A DNA stretch of 64,000 nucleotides from Euleptes europaea. Its lineage: Eukaryota; Chordata; Lepidosauria; Squamata; Sphaerodactylidae. The notes under the pieces were generated by a model that saw only the letters and a list, made by a program, of their open reading frames with translations, made no database searches and was not told the DNA's origin. A program made the translations under genes and the position numbers. The stretch spans positions 24,542,169 to 24,606,168 of the forward strand of contig NC_079317.1 of assembly GCF_029931775.1 (NCBI RefSeq). The letters are read 5' to 3'. Below are positions 43,401 through 51,299 of this stretch, piece after piece. Every line of letters starts with the position of its first letter. Positions within the stretch are counted from its first letter, which is position 1.

Positions 43401-46400
43401 TTTACAGACACAATACAAGCCATAAAAATTGTGGTTATATTTGTTTGCTGGATTCAACTTTGCCTTTTCCTAGAAATAAGTGACAAGAGAGGGGTAACGT
43501 AAAGAGAAAGGCATTTTAAATGGTTACTTATCCACCCCAGAAATAGCTTCCCATTAAAGTCTTGGCATCTTGAATACATATCAGGCACCACCTCTCGAAT
43601 CTCTCTTCAGGCTTTTATGACTTTGATGTATGAAATAATTTGTGATTCCATAAGTGAGAGAAGCACTGACTAATCAGAACAAAGATGCATTCATTTTACA
43701 TTGAGAGCAGCTTGAAACTGGGCGGGGCAGGGGATTAACTTCAATAGAACAACCTAATGGGGATCCCAGGTATCAATTTCACTGAAAGAAAAGGCGAGCC
43801 AGTGGGATGTAGAGGTTAAGAGTGTCAAGACTAGGATCTGGAAGATCCAGGTTCAAATCCCCACTTGTGCCGTGGAAGCTCACTGGGTGACCTTGGGCCA
43901 GTCACAGTCACAGTCTCAGCCTAACCTACCTCACAAGGTTGTTGTGAGGTTAAATGGAGGAGCGGAGAAGGATGTAAGCTGTTTTGGGTCCCCACTGGGG
44001 AGAAAGAATTAAAGAAATAAAATAAAATAATGAAATCTTGGGAACTGGCTCACAATATCACTTTCAGCAACCTTGACCAAGTGTTTATCTTATAACCCCT
44101 CCAAACAATTTCAGTTGAGTAGATAAACCAAATGCATATTAAGGCTACATTTATAACCAACAGCATTTCAACATTACCCAGTTTCCCCAAGAGAAATCTA
44201 AGAGCCAAGGCAGATCTCTGTGAATGTATCCAATCCACATGAGAGTGTTCCTCTGGATGAGATCCACATATACAGTGCAGTATTTATCTAGTCCTCACTA
44301 AGATGGACAGGTTCATCCTTTGATGCAAGCAGATACAGGCCCACACATTCAGTGGCACTAATATTCGTGTGCACCTAAGGCCAACTTCACAAATCTCAAC
44401 AAGTTTTAATCATACTTCTGAAACGCTCATATACCTACATAATTATGACAAGAGGAACTGCAGATAATAGTTTATATTACTTAGTTTACTTATTGTTTAA
44501 AATATTCATGTACCAGCTCTCTATATTAACATCCAAGACGATTCAAAATGTAACATTAATTAAACAATTAAAAACAAAACAAAGATCAATCCTAAAACTA
44601 CCTCCACACAAATAAAGAATAGCAACAACAAAAACAAGAAGCAATAACAAAAACAAGAACAACAAAACATCTGCTTGGGGGGGGACTCAAAAGAGGGGCC
44701 ATCGCCCTGAGAAGGCTCCATCCTTTGACCCACAAAGGTGGGGGGAGTCATTCCAGGGCCTGTGGGGATGAATGCAATGTCCAGGCAGGAATATATGAGG
44801 ACAAGCAGCTTGTCAAATATCCTAATCCCAGACTTTATAGGGCTTTAAAAGTTAAAACCAGCACCTTGAGTTGGGGTTGAAAATGAACGGTCAGTGAAGA
44901 TAAACTGCCCAACAGCAGCCTCACTGCTGTATTCTGGGTTAGTTGTAATTTCTGAGCCATACGCAAGGACAACTCCACATTTAGTATACCACAGTAATCT
45001 AACCTAATCTGGAGGTAATGAAAGAGTCTATAATGGTGACCAAAGCTTACTACTTGAACAGCCCCAGCTGGTTAGAGATGCTGCATACCACAGCTGAAAT
45101 CTGGGCATCCAACTGTAGATTTTGATCGAACAGATCCCCAATCTACAAACTTTATCCTTGCAGGGTATACAAGGAGTAGAGCCCCATCCAAAGTAGGCTG
45201 TTCCACAATCAGCCCTACCACCACCAAATAGAACCTTTGCATTACCCAAATTAAACATCGGTTTATTGGCCCACATTAATCCCACTATATTCTTCAGGCA
45301 ATGTCTAAGAATTCGCACTGATTCAGAGAAAATGTTCACCTCCAAACTCAGTTTGTAACCCGGCTGAAATGGGTCTAGATCAGGGGACACCTTTTCTGGC
45401 AACTGCCAAGTGTTTTTAGGAAGTAGGCGGGCCAAGTAGGGCTTTTGCCCAGCAAGGATTCTGATTAGCTTTATAGATTTTTTTTAAATGGTGCTTTGGC
45501 ACCAGCTGCCACCACAGCACAAGAATCTGTACTGAGTTACTGAAGTTAAGGTGTGGCAATCATTTTGTGGCTGGCTCCGTCTCCTGTGGCAGCCATTTTG
45601 TGGCAGCCATTTTGCTGCTGCACCCACCCTACTGTGTCAGAATTTCAAATGTGCCCACAGGCTCAAAAAGGTTGGGGAACCCTGGTCTAGATATTCACTA
45701 TTGTCCAATATTACTTGGAAGTGGATAGCTACCATTTGAGTGCCTTCTCCAAAATTGGAATATTAGCAACCAGACCACAGCTATTCATAGCAGAATCTGA
45801 TGACGGTTTTTCCTCCAATAAAAGGCCAAATAATAGAAAAACAATAGTCTGACTATTGCTTCAGTTTTTATGTTTATACTTACAGGAAGTAGCTTGCACT
45901 GCAGATTTTTGAATTTACTGTTTCCACAATCACAGCGGAAGTTTCTGGAAGAAACAAAATGTTCTTATGAGGTTTCAGTCTTGTTAATGTCTCATTCAGT
46001 TCTGCCAAAGCTGAAGCAACTACACTTGCATTTGGGTGGGAAGTCTGTATGGACAAATAGTTATACAGCTAAATGTATACTTCTGATTTATGATCTAGCA
46101 TTGTTCAGTCCTTCCCTGATCCACCAGGACAGCCCTATATTGGAAGCTAAGCAGAGTCAGCCCTGGTTAGTATTTAGATGGGAAACCACCAAGGAATACC
46201 AGGTCACTAGGCAATGGCAGGCCATGGAAAACAACTTTTGAATGTCTCTTGCCTTGAAAACCCTCTGGGGTCACCATAAATCGACTGCGACTTGAGGGAA
46301 TGAAAAAAAATTACTACAACAACAACTCAGTCCTACTGTGTTGAAATGCAGGTACAGGTAGCCTAACAAACATACCATTGTGAACAAAGCTGTGAAGAAC

Positions 46401-49400
46401 TTTCCATTCTTTTTTCAATTCAAAGCCTTCATGATTTTGGATATTTCTCACTACAGACTCACAAACCATAAATACCATTGCAGCAAAGAAGTGTGCTTGG
46501 ACTGCTACAAATGTCATGGTTTTTCTCATTTAAAGCCCAGGACCTTAGAAGGTTCCTTAACAAAGGCTTCTATTTTTTTTTCACATACATGATAAAATGG
46601 TTTGCGCATCCTGTTAACCTCTTATCAGTAACATTTCTCTCTCAACTAGAAACAAGAGATTTTTCAGAAACATTTACTAATGTTTTCCTTGTGTGCAAAC
46701 AAATAAATTCAGTTAAAATGCACTGATTTCCAACATGGTATGAGTGTTCTTTCACAGAACAGTTAACACCAGGCAATATTACCTTTTTGTATACAGCTCA
46801 AATAGTTTGTGAGTTCCATGACATTCATAACTGCATGCTAAACAGATCCCTGCTGGTTCTTCTCCTGATGGTGTACAGGTACTGCACGCGTACAGGGCTT
46901 GCCTCTTTACAGCTCCCTGCAAAGACAACAGTGACATAAATCTGAGATACAGAAAATAATGCTGTACTGACAATTCAGTGATATGGTGAAACACCAAAAA
47001 CAGCAGTCGCAGTTAGAGATTCAGCCTTTAGCCTCACACAGGATTCTAATGATTTCTGTATTTCTTAAGTAGCTATAGCCACAGGGCCCTGGCACAGGCA
47101 TACATCTTTAACTCCTGACCCAACCAGGTCTGAGGTGCCACAGCAAAATTTGTATTTGCACTGGTAACTGCATGCAAAAGGTACATAAAAGTTTATAAAA
47201 TTAACAGAATAATGCTACACACACACACACACACACACACACAGCCAGTGTTTATTCCTGAACAAGCAGCACTAAGGACCCAAAAAGATATGTGATAAAA
47301 CTCTTATTAACCTAAACATTATTTCTGAAGTTTTAGTAATTGCTGAGATTGTATGTGGGATAATGGTAGTGAAATGTGACACATTTCAATTATTATTTTT
47401 TTATTATTCGCATTTTTATCCTGCCCTCTTTTCCGGCAAGCCGGGCTCAGAGCAGGTCACAACATAATTACAAAAAACATCAATTAAAATCTATATTAAA
47501 ACATACTTTAAAATTCATATTTCATATTATAATAAAACAAGATGGCATCAATCTCAGCCACTGGGCAGGCCTGATCAGCAGTGGGGCCCCAAACCAAGCT
47601 GGTGGGGGAATGGGGAGGCCAGCAATTGGTGATAATGGAAAGACTTGCAGCTGCCCTCAGGTGTAGGCCTGGTAGAACAGTTCTGTTTTGCAGGCACTGT
47701 GGAACTCATTTAGGTCCCGCAGGGCCCTGATGTTTCTTGGTAGACTGTTCCACCAGGCCGGGCCAGGGCCGAGGACAATTAATCGATAATTCTGTTCACC
47801 CTGATACCACAGTACTGACTTGAGAAAAGGCACAGATAAATTTCTCACCCAGGACCTAAAACAAACAAACCCAACACACAGCAAGTAGGAAGCAAACATT
47901 AACATTAAGGAGTTGGCTGATGGCTACCAAGCATAAGGATCTTATTGAATGTATACCTGAATCTGAGTATTGCGTTCATATATCATAAATATACCTATGT
48001 AACTTGCCTGGACTACTCTCTCTTACTAGAGTGGCCTGGAGGCCCTATCAGAGGGGGCTTTTCTACTTTATCACTATGGCGGGGGAAAGAGCCATCAAGT
48101 CACACCCAACATATGTGACACCTCTTGGGGTTTTCCAGGCAAGAGACCAACAGAGGTGGCTTGCCATTGCTTGCTTACGTGTAGCAACCCTGGACTTTCT
48201 TGGTGGTCTCCCATCCAAGTACTAATCCAGACTGACCCTCTTAGCTTCCAAGATCGGGCTAGCCGGGCCATCACTGCAGATAATTCCTACTTGGAAATTA
48301 GAAACAGAGGATCTGTGAAGACACGCATTGCAACCATGATTGTTTTCATATTATTCAAAGGTTCTCTGTTTCTAGTTTCCAAGTTGGAATTACCTGCCAG
48401 GGTGGCAGCAATAAACAGAAAGCAAAGGCAACAAAATCAAAACATTTACATTCTCCCGATAACAACTTGTTGGTGGTAGAAGTGTGCAGCTGTCTTCGAG
48501 GAGGGCCAGGGCCTTTTTGGCCCTGTCTCTGGCCTGGTGGACCTCCCTCCCCAGTAACATCAGGCCCCTGTGGGACCTTAAAGAGTTCCATAGGGCCTGT
48601 AAGACAAAGCTTTTCCACCAGGCCTATAATTGAGGGCAGCAGCGGGTGTCATCTGCTGGCCTCCTTACCCCCCCCTTTTTGGCTCTGCCTAAGTATGCAT
48701 TATGAGGGGCTCTGTCTGACTGCCAAGTGCTCATCAGCAATTATGTTCCTAATTGAGCACCATCTGTAGGTAAGATTGTTTGATCTTGTTTTAATGATAT
48801 TGGATGTTATTTTAATGTATATGTATTGTGTTTATATTTATAATTTTATTGTTGCTGCCTGCCCTGAGCCCGGCTTTGGCTGGGAAGGGTGGGGTAGAAA
48901 CATAAATAATAAACAAATAAAATGGTAAACACAACCAGCAAGCAGACAAACAAAACATCAGAAGAGAAACATTTTCATCAGCCACTGAAGGATGGAGGTT
49001 GTGTTGGGGGCAGGTGCCTATACTGGATCTGAGATCAGGCCCAATGAAGAGAGGTTTAGTCCCTATTTGGTTTGACCACCGACGTTCAACTTTTACCTGC
49101 TGCTGTGTTTTAACAATCCCAGCATCCTCCTGCTCTTGGGCGTATGGTTTTGCACTGCTGTTTTATCTCTTTATTTGATTACACTTTTTATTTCAGACAT
49201 GTTGGCAAATTTATCCTTGTTTTCCCACGTTTGGAATACAGTGCCCTATATTGTTTACACACGTATTCCTGCTGGAATACTTCTGCAGCATTTTGATACC
49301 TATTTACCATGATTAATAACAAAACATATCTTTATATTTTTGTGCTTAGAATACAGTGGCCCATATTGTTTACACACGTACATGTACATACATACATCAC

Positions 49401-50114
49401 ATTGTAATCTACTTTCCCCCCCCCCTTGCTGGAATACTTCTGCAGCATTTTGATACCTATTTACCATGATTAATAACAAAATAGTTTTTTATATTTTTGT
49501 GTTTGGAATACAGTGGCCCATATTGTTTACACACGTACATGTACATAAATACATCACATTGTAATCTACTTCCCCTCCCCTTGCTGGAATACTTCTGCAG
49601 CATTTTGATACCTATTTGCCATTATTAATAACAAAACAGATCTTTATATTTTTGTGCTTAGAACACAGTGCCCTGTATTGTTGACACATGTACGTACATA
49701 CATCACATTTCTGACTTATTTCTCTAAGCTGTATTTTTATCTGAGATCTAGTCGCTGCCTAGGACTTGGGGGGGGGAGGGGGGGTCCCAAGAAAGGCGAA
49801 AAAGAAATTTCTTTAATAAGCAGGAAAATATTAGTGGGGGCTTCCCGCTCACGCCCCCCCCCCAAACTGCGCAGTGGCAGCCCTCCCCCGGGTGAGAGGG
49901 GCGGGTTCCCTCTCGCGCCCCCCCCTCCACCACACCCACTCCCCTCCCTCACCTGAGAATAGCTGCAGCGCTCGTGGTCGCTCCCGCCCAACACGGCGCG
50001 CGCCTCTTTCTCGAGCTCGTCGCTCTCGGCCAGCACCTCGGCCAGCGACACCACGGGCTCCTCGGCGTTTCTTTCCCCTTCGCCGGCCACCCACTCGGGC
50101 GCCTCTTTTTCCAT
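31389..50114 (-). CDS. UBR7: UBR7, putative E3 ubiquitin-protein ligase UBR7 (complete, 11 coding exons)
   Basis: Exons in transcript order: 50114-49953, 46916-46783, 45944-45884, 43469-43374, 42936-42883, 42431-42326, 38711-38548, 36275-36147, 35020-34858, 33505-33444, 31481-31389. They sum to 1224 bp in frame, 407 aa plus stop, close to the roughly 425 aa I recall for human. The UBR box spans about residues 44-119 ([25 protein letters not shown]); the PHD finger spans about 132-204 ([41 protein letters not shown]). The variable linker (205-259) is acidic. The C-terminus is basic then MQYYCS. The ATG was chosen because it gives an N-terminus of human-like length; an upstream in-frame ATG would add a poorly conserved extension. 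In the family it binds N-degrons and monoubiquitinates histone H2B. It shares a promoter with GON7. Confidence 0.97.
31711..31937 (+). repeat. tRNA-derived SINE with pyrimidine tail
   Basis: GAGCCAGAGTGGCGTAGTGG, ATCTGGAGAACCGGGTTTGA, GTGTCTGTTGTGGGGAGGGG, ACCCAACTCTTCTTC. Located in UBR7 intron 10, antisense to the gene. Confidence 0.85.
32402..32617 (+). repeat. tRNA-Ala-headed SINE, well preserved
   Basis: GGAGGGGGCTGTGGCGCAGT, GACATGCAGAAGGTCCCAGG, TTCAGTCCCCAACATCTCCA, GGCAGCTTCATGTGTTCATG. In UBR7 intron 10. The stretch 32618-33440 has no further recognisable feature. Confidence 0.9.
33444..33505 (-). CDS. UBR7: UBR7 coding exon 10
   Basis: A 62-bp exon: (E)[20 protein letters not shown] between TTTAG and GTAAGT. 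Frame and both splice sites agree with its neighbours. Confidence 0.94.
34018..34074 (+). repeat. 5S-derived SINE 3' end with (CA)n tail
   Basis: GGGGTCGCCATAAATCGGCT, GTGACTTGACGGCACTTTAC and then CACACACA. This is the family's intact 3' end with its microsatellite tail. Confidence 0.78.
34858..35020 (-). CDS. UBR7: UBR7 coding exon 9
   Basis: It follows a long T-run acceptor and ends at donor [60 protein letters not shown] plus a split Glu codon. Confidence 0.95.
35648..35930 (+). repeat. tRNA-derived SINE (GGTAAAGGT family)
   Basis: Contains GTGGTAAGATGCAGTACTGC, AGTTCAATCCTGACGGAAGT, AGGTTGACTCAGCCTTCCAA, CAGTTTGCTGGGGGTAAAGG and CTACCTTTACCTA. Its reverse-complement copy is at 55175-55478. 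I cannot give the formal subfamily name. Confidence 0.78.
36147..36275 (-). CDS. UBR7: UBR7 coding exon 8
   Basis: Forty-three codons, acceptor CTGCAG, donor [26 protein letters not shown] and [23 protein letters not shown]. The [13 protein letters not shown] pattern matches the family's conserved C-terminal Cys-rich block. Confidence 0.94.
36805..37227 (-). mobile_element. CR1 LINE 3' region, part 1 (split by SINE)
   Basis: Forward TAGAATCATAGAGTTGGAAG, ACCACCAGGCTCATCTAGTC through CTTAAAGATGGTTATCATAT. The element resumes at 37524 after a SINE. Confidence 0.9.
37228..37523 (+). repeat. tRNA-derived SINE nested in CR1
   Basis: TGTAGTGGTTAAGAGCAGTG, GGCCGGGTTTAATTCCCCAC, CCAGCTGGGTGACCTTGGGC, GCATATAAAACCAACTCTTC. 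The CR1 coding sequence is interrupted exactly at its edges. Confidence 0.88.
37524..37745 (-). mobile_element. CR1 LINE 3' region, part 2
   Basis: It continues the CR1 reading complement (TTCAGGCTAAACATACCAAG, CTTGGTCTCCAAACCCCTCA, CCTCTGGACACGTTCCAGCT). A stretch of about 51 bp starting CTTCTC is tandemly duplicated at about 37525-37626. Confidence 0.88.
38548..38711 (-). CDS. UBR7: UBR7 coding exon 7: acidic linker
   Basis: Acceptor TTTGCAG, donor GTAGGT. It encodes [20 protein letters not shown], then [20 protein letters not shown] and [15 protein letters not shown]. It is Glu/Ser-rich, probably disordered, and shorter and more divergent than the human linker as I recall it, which accounts for most of the length difference. 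Confidence 0.9.
38902..39211. mobile_element. hAT-family DNA transposon
   Basis: 310 bp with ends CAGGGGTGGGGAACC and TTCCCCACCCCTG, flanked by a perfect 8-bp duplication CCTTAGAA (38894-38901 and 39212-39219). The interior has CAAGGGCCATTTGGATATTT and GGGCCAGACCAAATGATTTC, shared with the copy at 55484. Confidence 0.92.
39220..40597 (-). other. UBR7: UBR7 intron 6, unique sequence
   Basis: No recognisable gene or repeat. The region is AT-rich with a small internal repetition, CATCTTTTATTCTT, at about 40126-40162. Confidence 0.55.
40598..40866 (-). repeat. tRNA-derived SINE with pyrimidine tail
   Basis: Forward GAAGAGTTGGTTTTTATATG, CCTGTGAGGTAGGTGGGGCT, CTAGCCCAAGGTCACCCAGC, CGCTCTTAACCACTACACCA. 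Confidence 0.85.
41025..41125 (+). repeat. LINE-like repeat fragment (same family as 11571)
   Basis: GTTGGATCAGACCAAGGCCC, ATCAAGTCCAGCAGCCTGTT, CACACAGTGGCCGACCAGG. Confidence 0.7.
41755..41998 (-). repeat. LINE-like repeat (same family as 11571), minus copy
   Basis: Forward CATGATGCATACCTATTCTC, CCGTGGAACACAGGCAGGAT, CTTGTTTGGGGGCTTCCTAG, GGACCTTGGTCTGATCCGGC. Confidence 0.72.
42326..42431 (-). CDS. UBR7: UBR7 coding exon 6: end of PHD finger
   Basis: It encodes [20 protein letters not shown] and [15 protein letters not shown] plus one base, with acceptor ACTAG and donor [14 protein letters not shown] supplies the last PHD Cys residues. Confidence 0.95.
42883..42936 (-). CDS. UBR7: UBR7 coding exon 5: PHD finger core
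   Basis: A 54-bp exon encoding [18 protein letters not shown] between TTAG and [15 protein letters not shown] is the central PHD zinc-ligand motif. The sequence is almost unchanged from the human segment. Confidence 0.95.
43374..43469 (-). CDS. UBR7: UBR7 coding exon 4: start of PHD finger
   Basis: Thirty-two codons in phase 0 after CTAG, before donor [26 protein letters not shown] then [12 protein letters not shown]. The paired Cys of YCVCKRP are the first PHD zinc ligands. Confidence 0.95.
43795..44025 (+). repeat. Sauria SINE, nearly full length
   Basis: Head AGCCAGTGGGATGTAGAGGT, B-box GGTTCAAATCCCCAC, AGCTCACTGGGTGACCTTGG, CCTCACAAGGTTGTTGTGAG, and an A-rich AAAGAAATAAAATAAAATAA end. 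This is the best diagnostic of squamate origin in the window. Confidence 0.9.
44500..45860 (-). mobile_element. L2-clade LINE ORF2 fragment (interrupted by hAT)
   Basis: The minus-strand translation shows reverse-transcriptase remnants: DPFQPGYK near 45370 and SFITSRLDYC-like text (reading [14 protein letters not shown]) near 45000, followed by [15 protein letters not shown]. These are typical of the C-terminal half of L2 ORF2. Stops and shifts abound. The hAT at 45381-45684 sits inside it. Same orientation as UBR7, starting about 30 bp after the exon 3 donor. Confidence 0.78.
45381..45684. mobile_element. hAT-family DNA transposon nested in the L2
   Basis: 304 bp with ends CAGGGGACACC and GGTTGGGGAACCCTG and a perfect 8-bp duplication GTCTAGAT (45373-45380 and 45685-45692). 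L2 sequence reads continuously across the duplication once the element is ignored. The interior contains CAGCCATTTTGTGGCAGCCA repeats. Confidence 0.9.
45884..45944 (-). CDS. UBR7: UBR7 coding exon 3: end of UBR box
   Basis: A 61-bp exon encoding (R)[20 protein letters not shown], with donor GTAAGT. Too short to appear as a long open frame, it is supported by both splice sites, phase and the family motif NFRCDCGN. An L2 LINE fragment starts about 30 bp after the donor. Confidence 0.95.
46137..46305 (+). repeat. 5S rRNA-derived SINE
   Basis: TATTGGAAGCTAAGCAGAGT, CAGCCCTGGTTAGTATTTAG, GGCAATGGCAGGCCATGGAA, GGGTCACCATAAATCGACTG. In UBR7 intron 2. Confidence 0.87.
46783..46916 (-). CDS. UBR7: UBR7 coding exon 2: UBR box
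   Basis: Acceptor TTTGCAG, donor GTAATA. It encodes [20 protein letters not shown] and then [20 protein letters not shown], ending LYTK plus a split Arg codon. It carries most of the zinc-binding Cys and His residues of the UBR box and is nearly identical to the human exon as I recall it. Confidence 0.97.
47216..47244 (+). repeat. (CA)n microsatellite
   Basis: About 14 CA units in UBR7 intron 1. Confidence 0.9.
47395..47830 (-). mobile_element. L2-clade LINE 3' end
   Basis: Forward TTTTTATCCTGCCCTCTTTT and CCGGGCTCAGAGCAGG are the complement of the family tail. The minus-strand frame reads [20 protein letters not shown] then [12 protein letters not shown], the typical L2 ORF2 C-terminus. 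Confidence 0.75.
48085..48275 (-). repeat. 5S rRNA-derived SINE
   Basis: Forward GAGCCATCAAGTCACACCCA, GTGGCTTGCCATTGCTTGCT, CAAGTACTAATCCAGACTGA, CTTAGCTTCCAAGATCGGGC. Nearly full length. Confidence 0.87.
48480..48925 (+). mobile_element. L2-clade LINE 3' end, plus copy
   Basis: CATCAGGCCCCTGTGGGACC, GCCTGTAAGACAAAGCTTTT, CCACCAGGCCTATAATTGAG, then the tail TGCCTGCCCTGAGCCCGGCT and a TAAATAATAAACAAATAAAA end. Confidence 0.75.
49230..49735 (+). repeat. Tandem array, units of 116/156/157 bp, related to GON7 3' UTR
   Basis: Unit starts (GGAATACAGTG or GAACACAGTG) at 49232, 49348, 49504 and 49661. Each unit contains TTGTTTACACACGTAC, TTGCTGGAATACTTCTGCAG and CATTTTGATACCTATTTACC. The first unit lacks about 40 bp. 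In UBR7 intron 1, 200 bp from exon 1. Confidence 0.92.
49953..50114 (-). CDS. UBR7: UBR7 coding exon 1
   Basis: Fifty-four codons from ATG at 50114 to CAG before donor GTGAGG at 49952. The exon encodes [15 protein letters not shown], then [20 protein letters not shown] and [17 protein letters not shown]. The part from EEPVVSL on is the conserved family N-terminus; the first 17 residues are variable. The exon sits in the CpG-rich region. Confidence 0.93.
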
Positions 50115-50645
50115 CTCGCGCCTCAGCCCCTGCACAGAGCCCGGCCGAAGAAGACGAGGAGGAGGAGGAAAAGGCGGGAAAGCTCTACAAGCGCCGCCAG
50201 GAGGCGCCGCCACCAAAGCCGGAAGCGGAAAACGGCTATCGCGCCATAACCAACGGGGGGGGAGGGGAAGGACGCTGAGCGGGAAAGGGGGAGCGGCTCT
50301 TCGCAGAACAAAAGGCTAGGAGCACGTGACTCCCGCGGAGGGGCACGTGAGCTGCCAGAGCCAATCACGAGGAGGAGAAAAAACCGTTGAGGGCGGAAAG
50401 AGACAAGGTACGTTAGCGGGACAAACGTGTCGAGGGGGTTGTTTGGGGGCGGAGCCAAAGGAGCCGTCGGCGACCTATCGGAAGCTTCGACCGGCGTTAG
50501 CCTGTCGCTTTCTCTTCCGGGTTCCCATTGGGACCAGGGTTAGCCGGTCGCTTTCTCTTCCGGGTTCCCATTGAGGGGGGGAGGGGGCGGGCGCTGATCG
50601 CAGTCGTCGTTGGGGAGGCTGTTTCCTTCCCCCGAGGAGGGAAAG
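50115..50645. promoter_or_regulatory. UBR7-GON7 bidirectional promoter / CpG island core
   Basis: 531 bp separate the divergent start codons of UBR7 (-) and GON7 (+). The stretch is GC- and CpG-rich (the island runs about 49850-50850), unlike the AT-rich rest of the window. It holds two CACGTG E-boxes (50323-50328, 50344-50349), a CCAAT box (50361-50365) and two CTTCCGG ETS/GABP-type motifs (50514-50520, 50557-50563). No TATA box is evident, as usual for divergent housekeeping pairs. Transcription start sites cannot be placed from sequence alone. Confidence 0.8.
50496..50573 (+). repeat. Tandem duplication (43-bp period) carrying ETS-like sites in GON7 promoter/5' UTR
   Basis: A block beginning GTTAGCC and running through CGCTTTCTCTTCCGGGTTCC occurs at 50496-50530 and again at 50539-50573, nearly identical. 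Each copy contains one CTTCCGG motif. It lies 70-150 bp upstream of the GON7 ATG. Confidence 0.9.
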
Positions 50646-50835
50646 ATGGAGCTCCGGGGAGAACTGACAGGCCGGGACGGGTTGAAGCAGCCGCTGCGAG
50701 TTTGTTGCCAGCCGCAAGGAGAGCTGCGGGGCTTGCTGAGCGGCCTGGTCCAACTGAGGGAGCAAGTGTCGGCGCTGCTCGGCCCGTTGGTGCAACAGGA
50801 AAGCGGCGGTGGCGGGGATCGAGCTGGGGCTGGAG
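50646..50835 (+). CDS. GON7: GON7 coding exon 1
   Basis: Sixty-three codons plus one base, residues 1-63, ending GGGGDRAGAG with a split Asp codon. The ATG follows AAAG and is the first in this frame after the CpG-rich leader; it matches the family start MEL. Confidence 0.92.
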
Positions 50836-50852
50836 GTGAGGCGCCAATACAC

Positions 50853-50901
<49 letters not shown>

Positions 50902-51112
50902 CTGGGACCACACCCCCAGGGATGTACTTTTGGGGTAGCCATTCCTGAGGAAAGGGTTCTTGTATGTAATCTGCTAACATAGGTCTTTTGCTTTTAAAAA
51001 AGATGAGGAAGAGGATACAGATGAGCAGGATGAAGACGAGGAAGAAAATCACGTCAATGCCAAAGAGTGTCCTGATGGGCCACCATTAAAACGGACAAAA
51101 ACTCACTCCTGA
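50646..51112 (+). CDS. GON7: GON7, KEOPS (EKC) complex subunit, two exons
   Basis: Exon 1 is 50646-50835 (ATG to donor GTGAGG), exon 2 is 51003-51112 (after TTTTAAAAAAG, to TGA); total 99 aa against about 100 in human. It starts MELRGELTGRDGLKQPLRVC, has GLLSGLVQLREQVSALLGPL, then a Gly-rich spacer and an acidic tail DEEEDTDEQDEDEEEN, ending PPLKRTKTHS. These blocks align with human GON7 as I recall it (MELLGEYVGQ..., GLLSGVAQMKDMV, DGPSAKRPKT). The family protein is an intrinsically disordered subunit binding LAGE3/OSGEP in KEOPS, which makes t6A37 on ANN-decoding tRNAs. The 167-bp intron holds a (GT)n run. Head-to-head with UBR7. Confidence 0.93.
50855..50900 (+). repeat. (GT)n microsatellite in GON7 intron
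   Basis: About 23 uninterrupted GT dinucleotides. They fill over a quarter of the 167-bp intron and create spurious long frames on both strands. Confidence 0.95.
51003..51112 (+). CDS. GON7: GON7 coding exon 2
   Basis: Residues 64-99: the acidic run DEEEDTDEQDEDEEEN, then HVNAKECPDGPPLKRTKTHS and TGA at 51110-51112. The acceptor tract is unusual (TTTT followed by a run of A before AG), but the phase and the family C-terminus support it. Confidence 0.88.
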
Positions 51113-51140
51113 TAAGAACTGTACATGGAATTTTGTAAGA

Positions 51141-51240
51141 ATTGTAATCTACATTTTTCTCCCCCTGCTGGAATACTTCTGCAGCATTTTGATACCTATT
51201 TACCATTATTAATAACAAAATAGATGTTTATATTTTTGTG
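51141..51240 (+). repeat. Single copy of the array unit inside the GON7 3' UTR
   Basis: ATTGTAATCTAC, CTGCTGGAATACTTCTGCAG, CATTTTGATACCTATTTACC, ATTAATAACAAAATAG and TTATATTTTTGTGTG match 49401-49502 at nearly every position. Confidence 0.92.
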
Positions 51241-51293
51241 TGAACTATCTGCTTGTACAGTGTAATATTGTAATATGAAATCTGTAAATAACC

Positions 51294-51299
51294 AATAAA
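51294..51299 (+). promoter_or_regulatory. GON7: GON7 polyadenylation signal AATAAA
   Basis: ACCAATAAAAGTT lies 182 bp after the GON7 stop codon, followed by a TG-rich stretch suitable for cleavage factor binding. Confidence 0.65.

Noticed and set aside
49200-49740. Retroposed GON7 pseudogene in UBR7 intron 1
   Set aside because: Only a 3' UTR segment matches; no GON7 coding sequence or poly(A) tract accompanies the array.
49737-50278. Arg/Pro-rich frames overlapping UBR7 exon 1 on both strands
   Set aside because: CpG-island composition leaves few stops. The real product is the UBR7 frame, and the longer UBR7 frame upstream of the Met at 50114 is not conserved.
50475-51052. Frames rich in His-Thr or Cys-Val repeats near GON7
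   Set aside because: They are translations of the (GT)n microsatellite in the GON7 intron.
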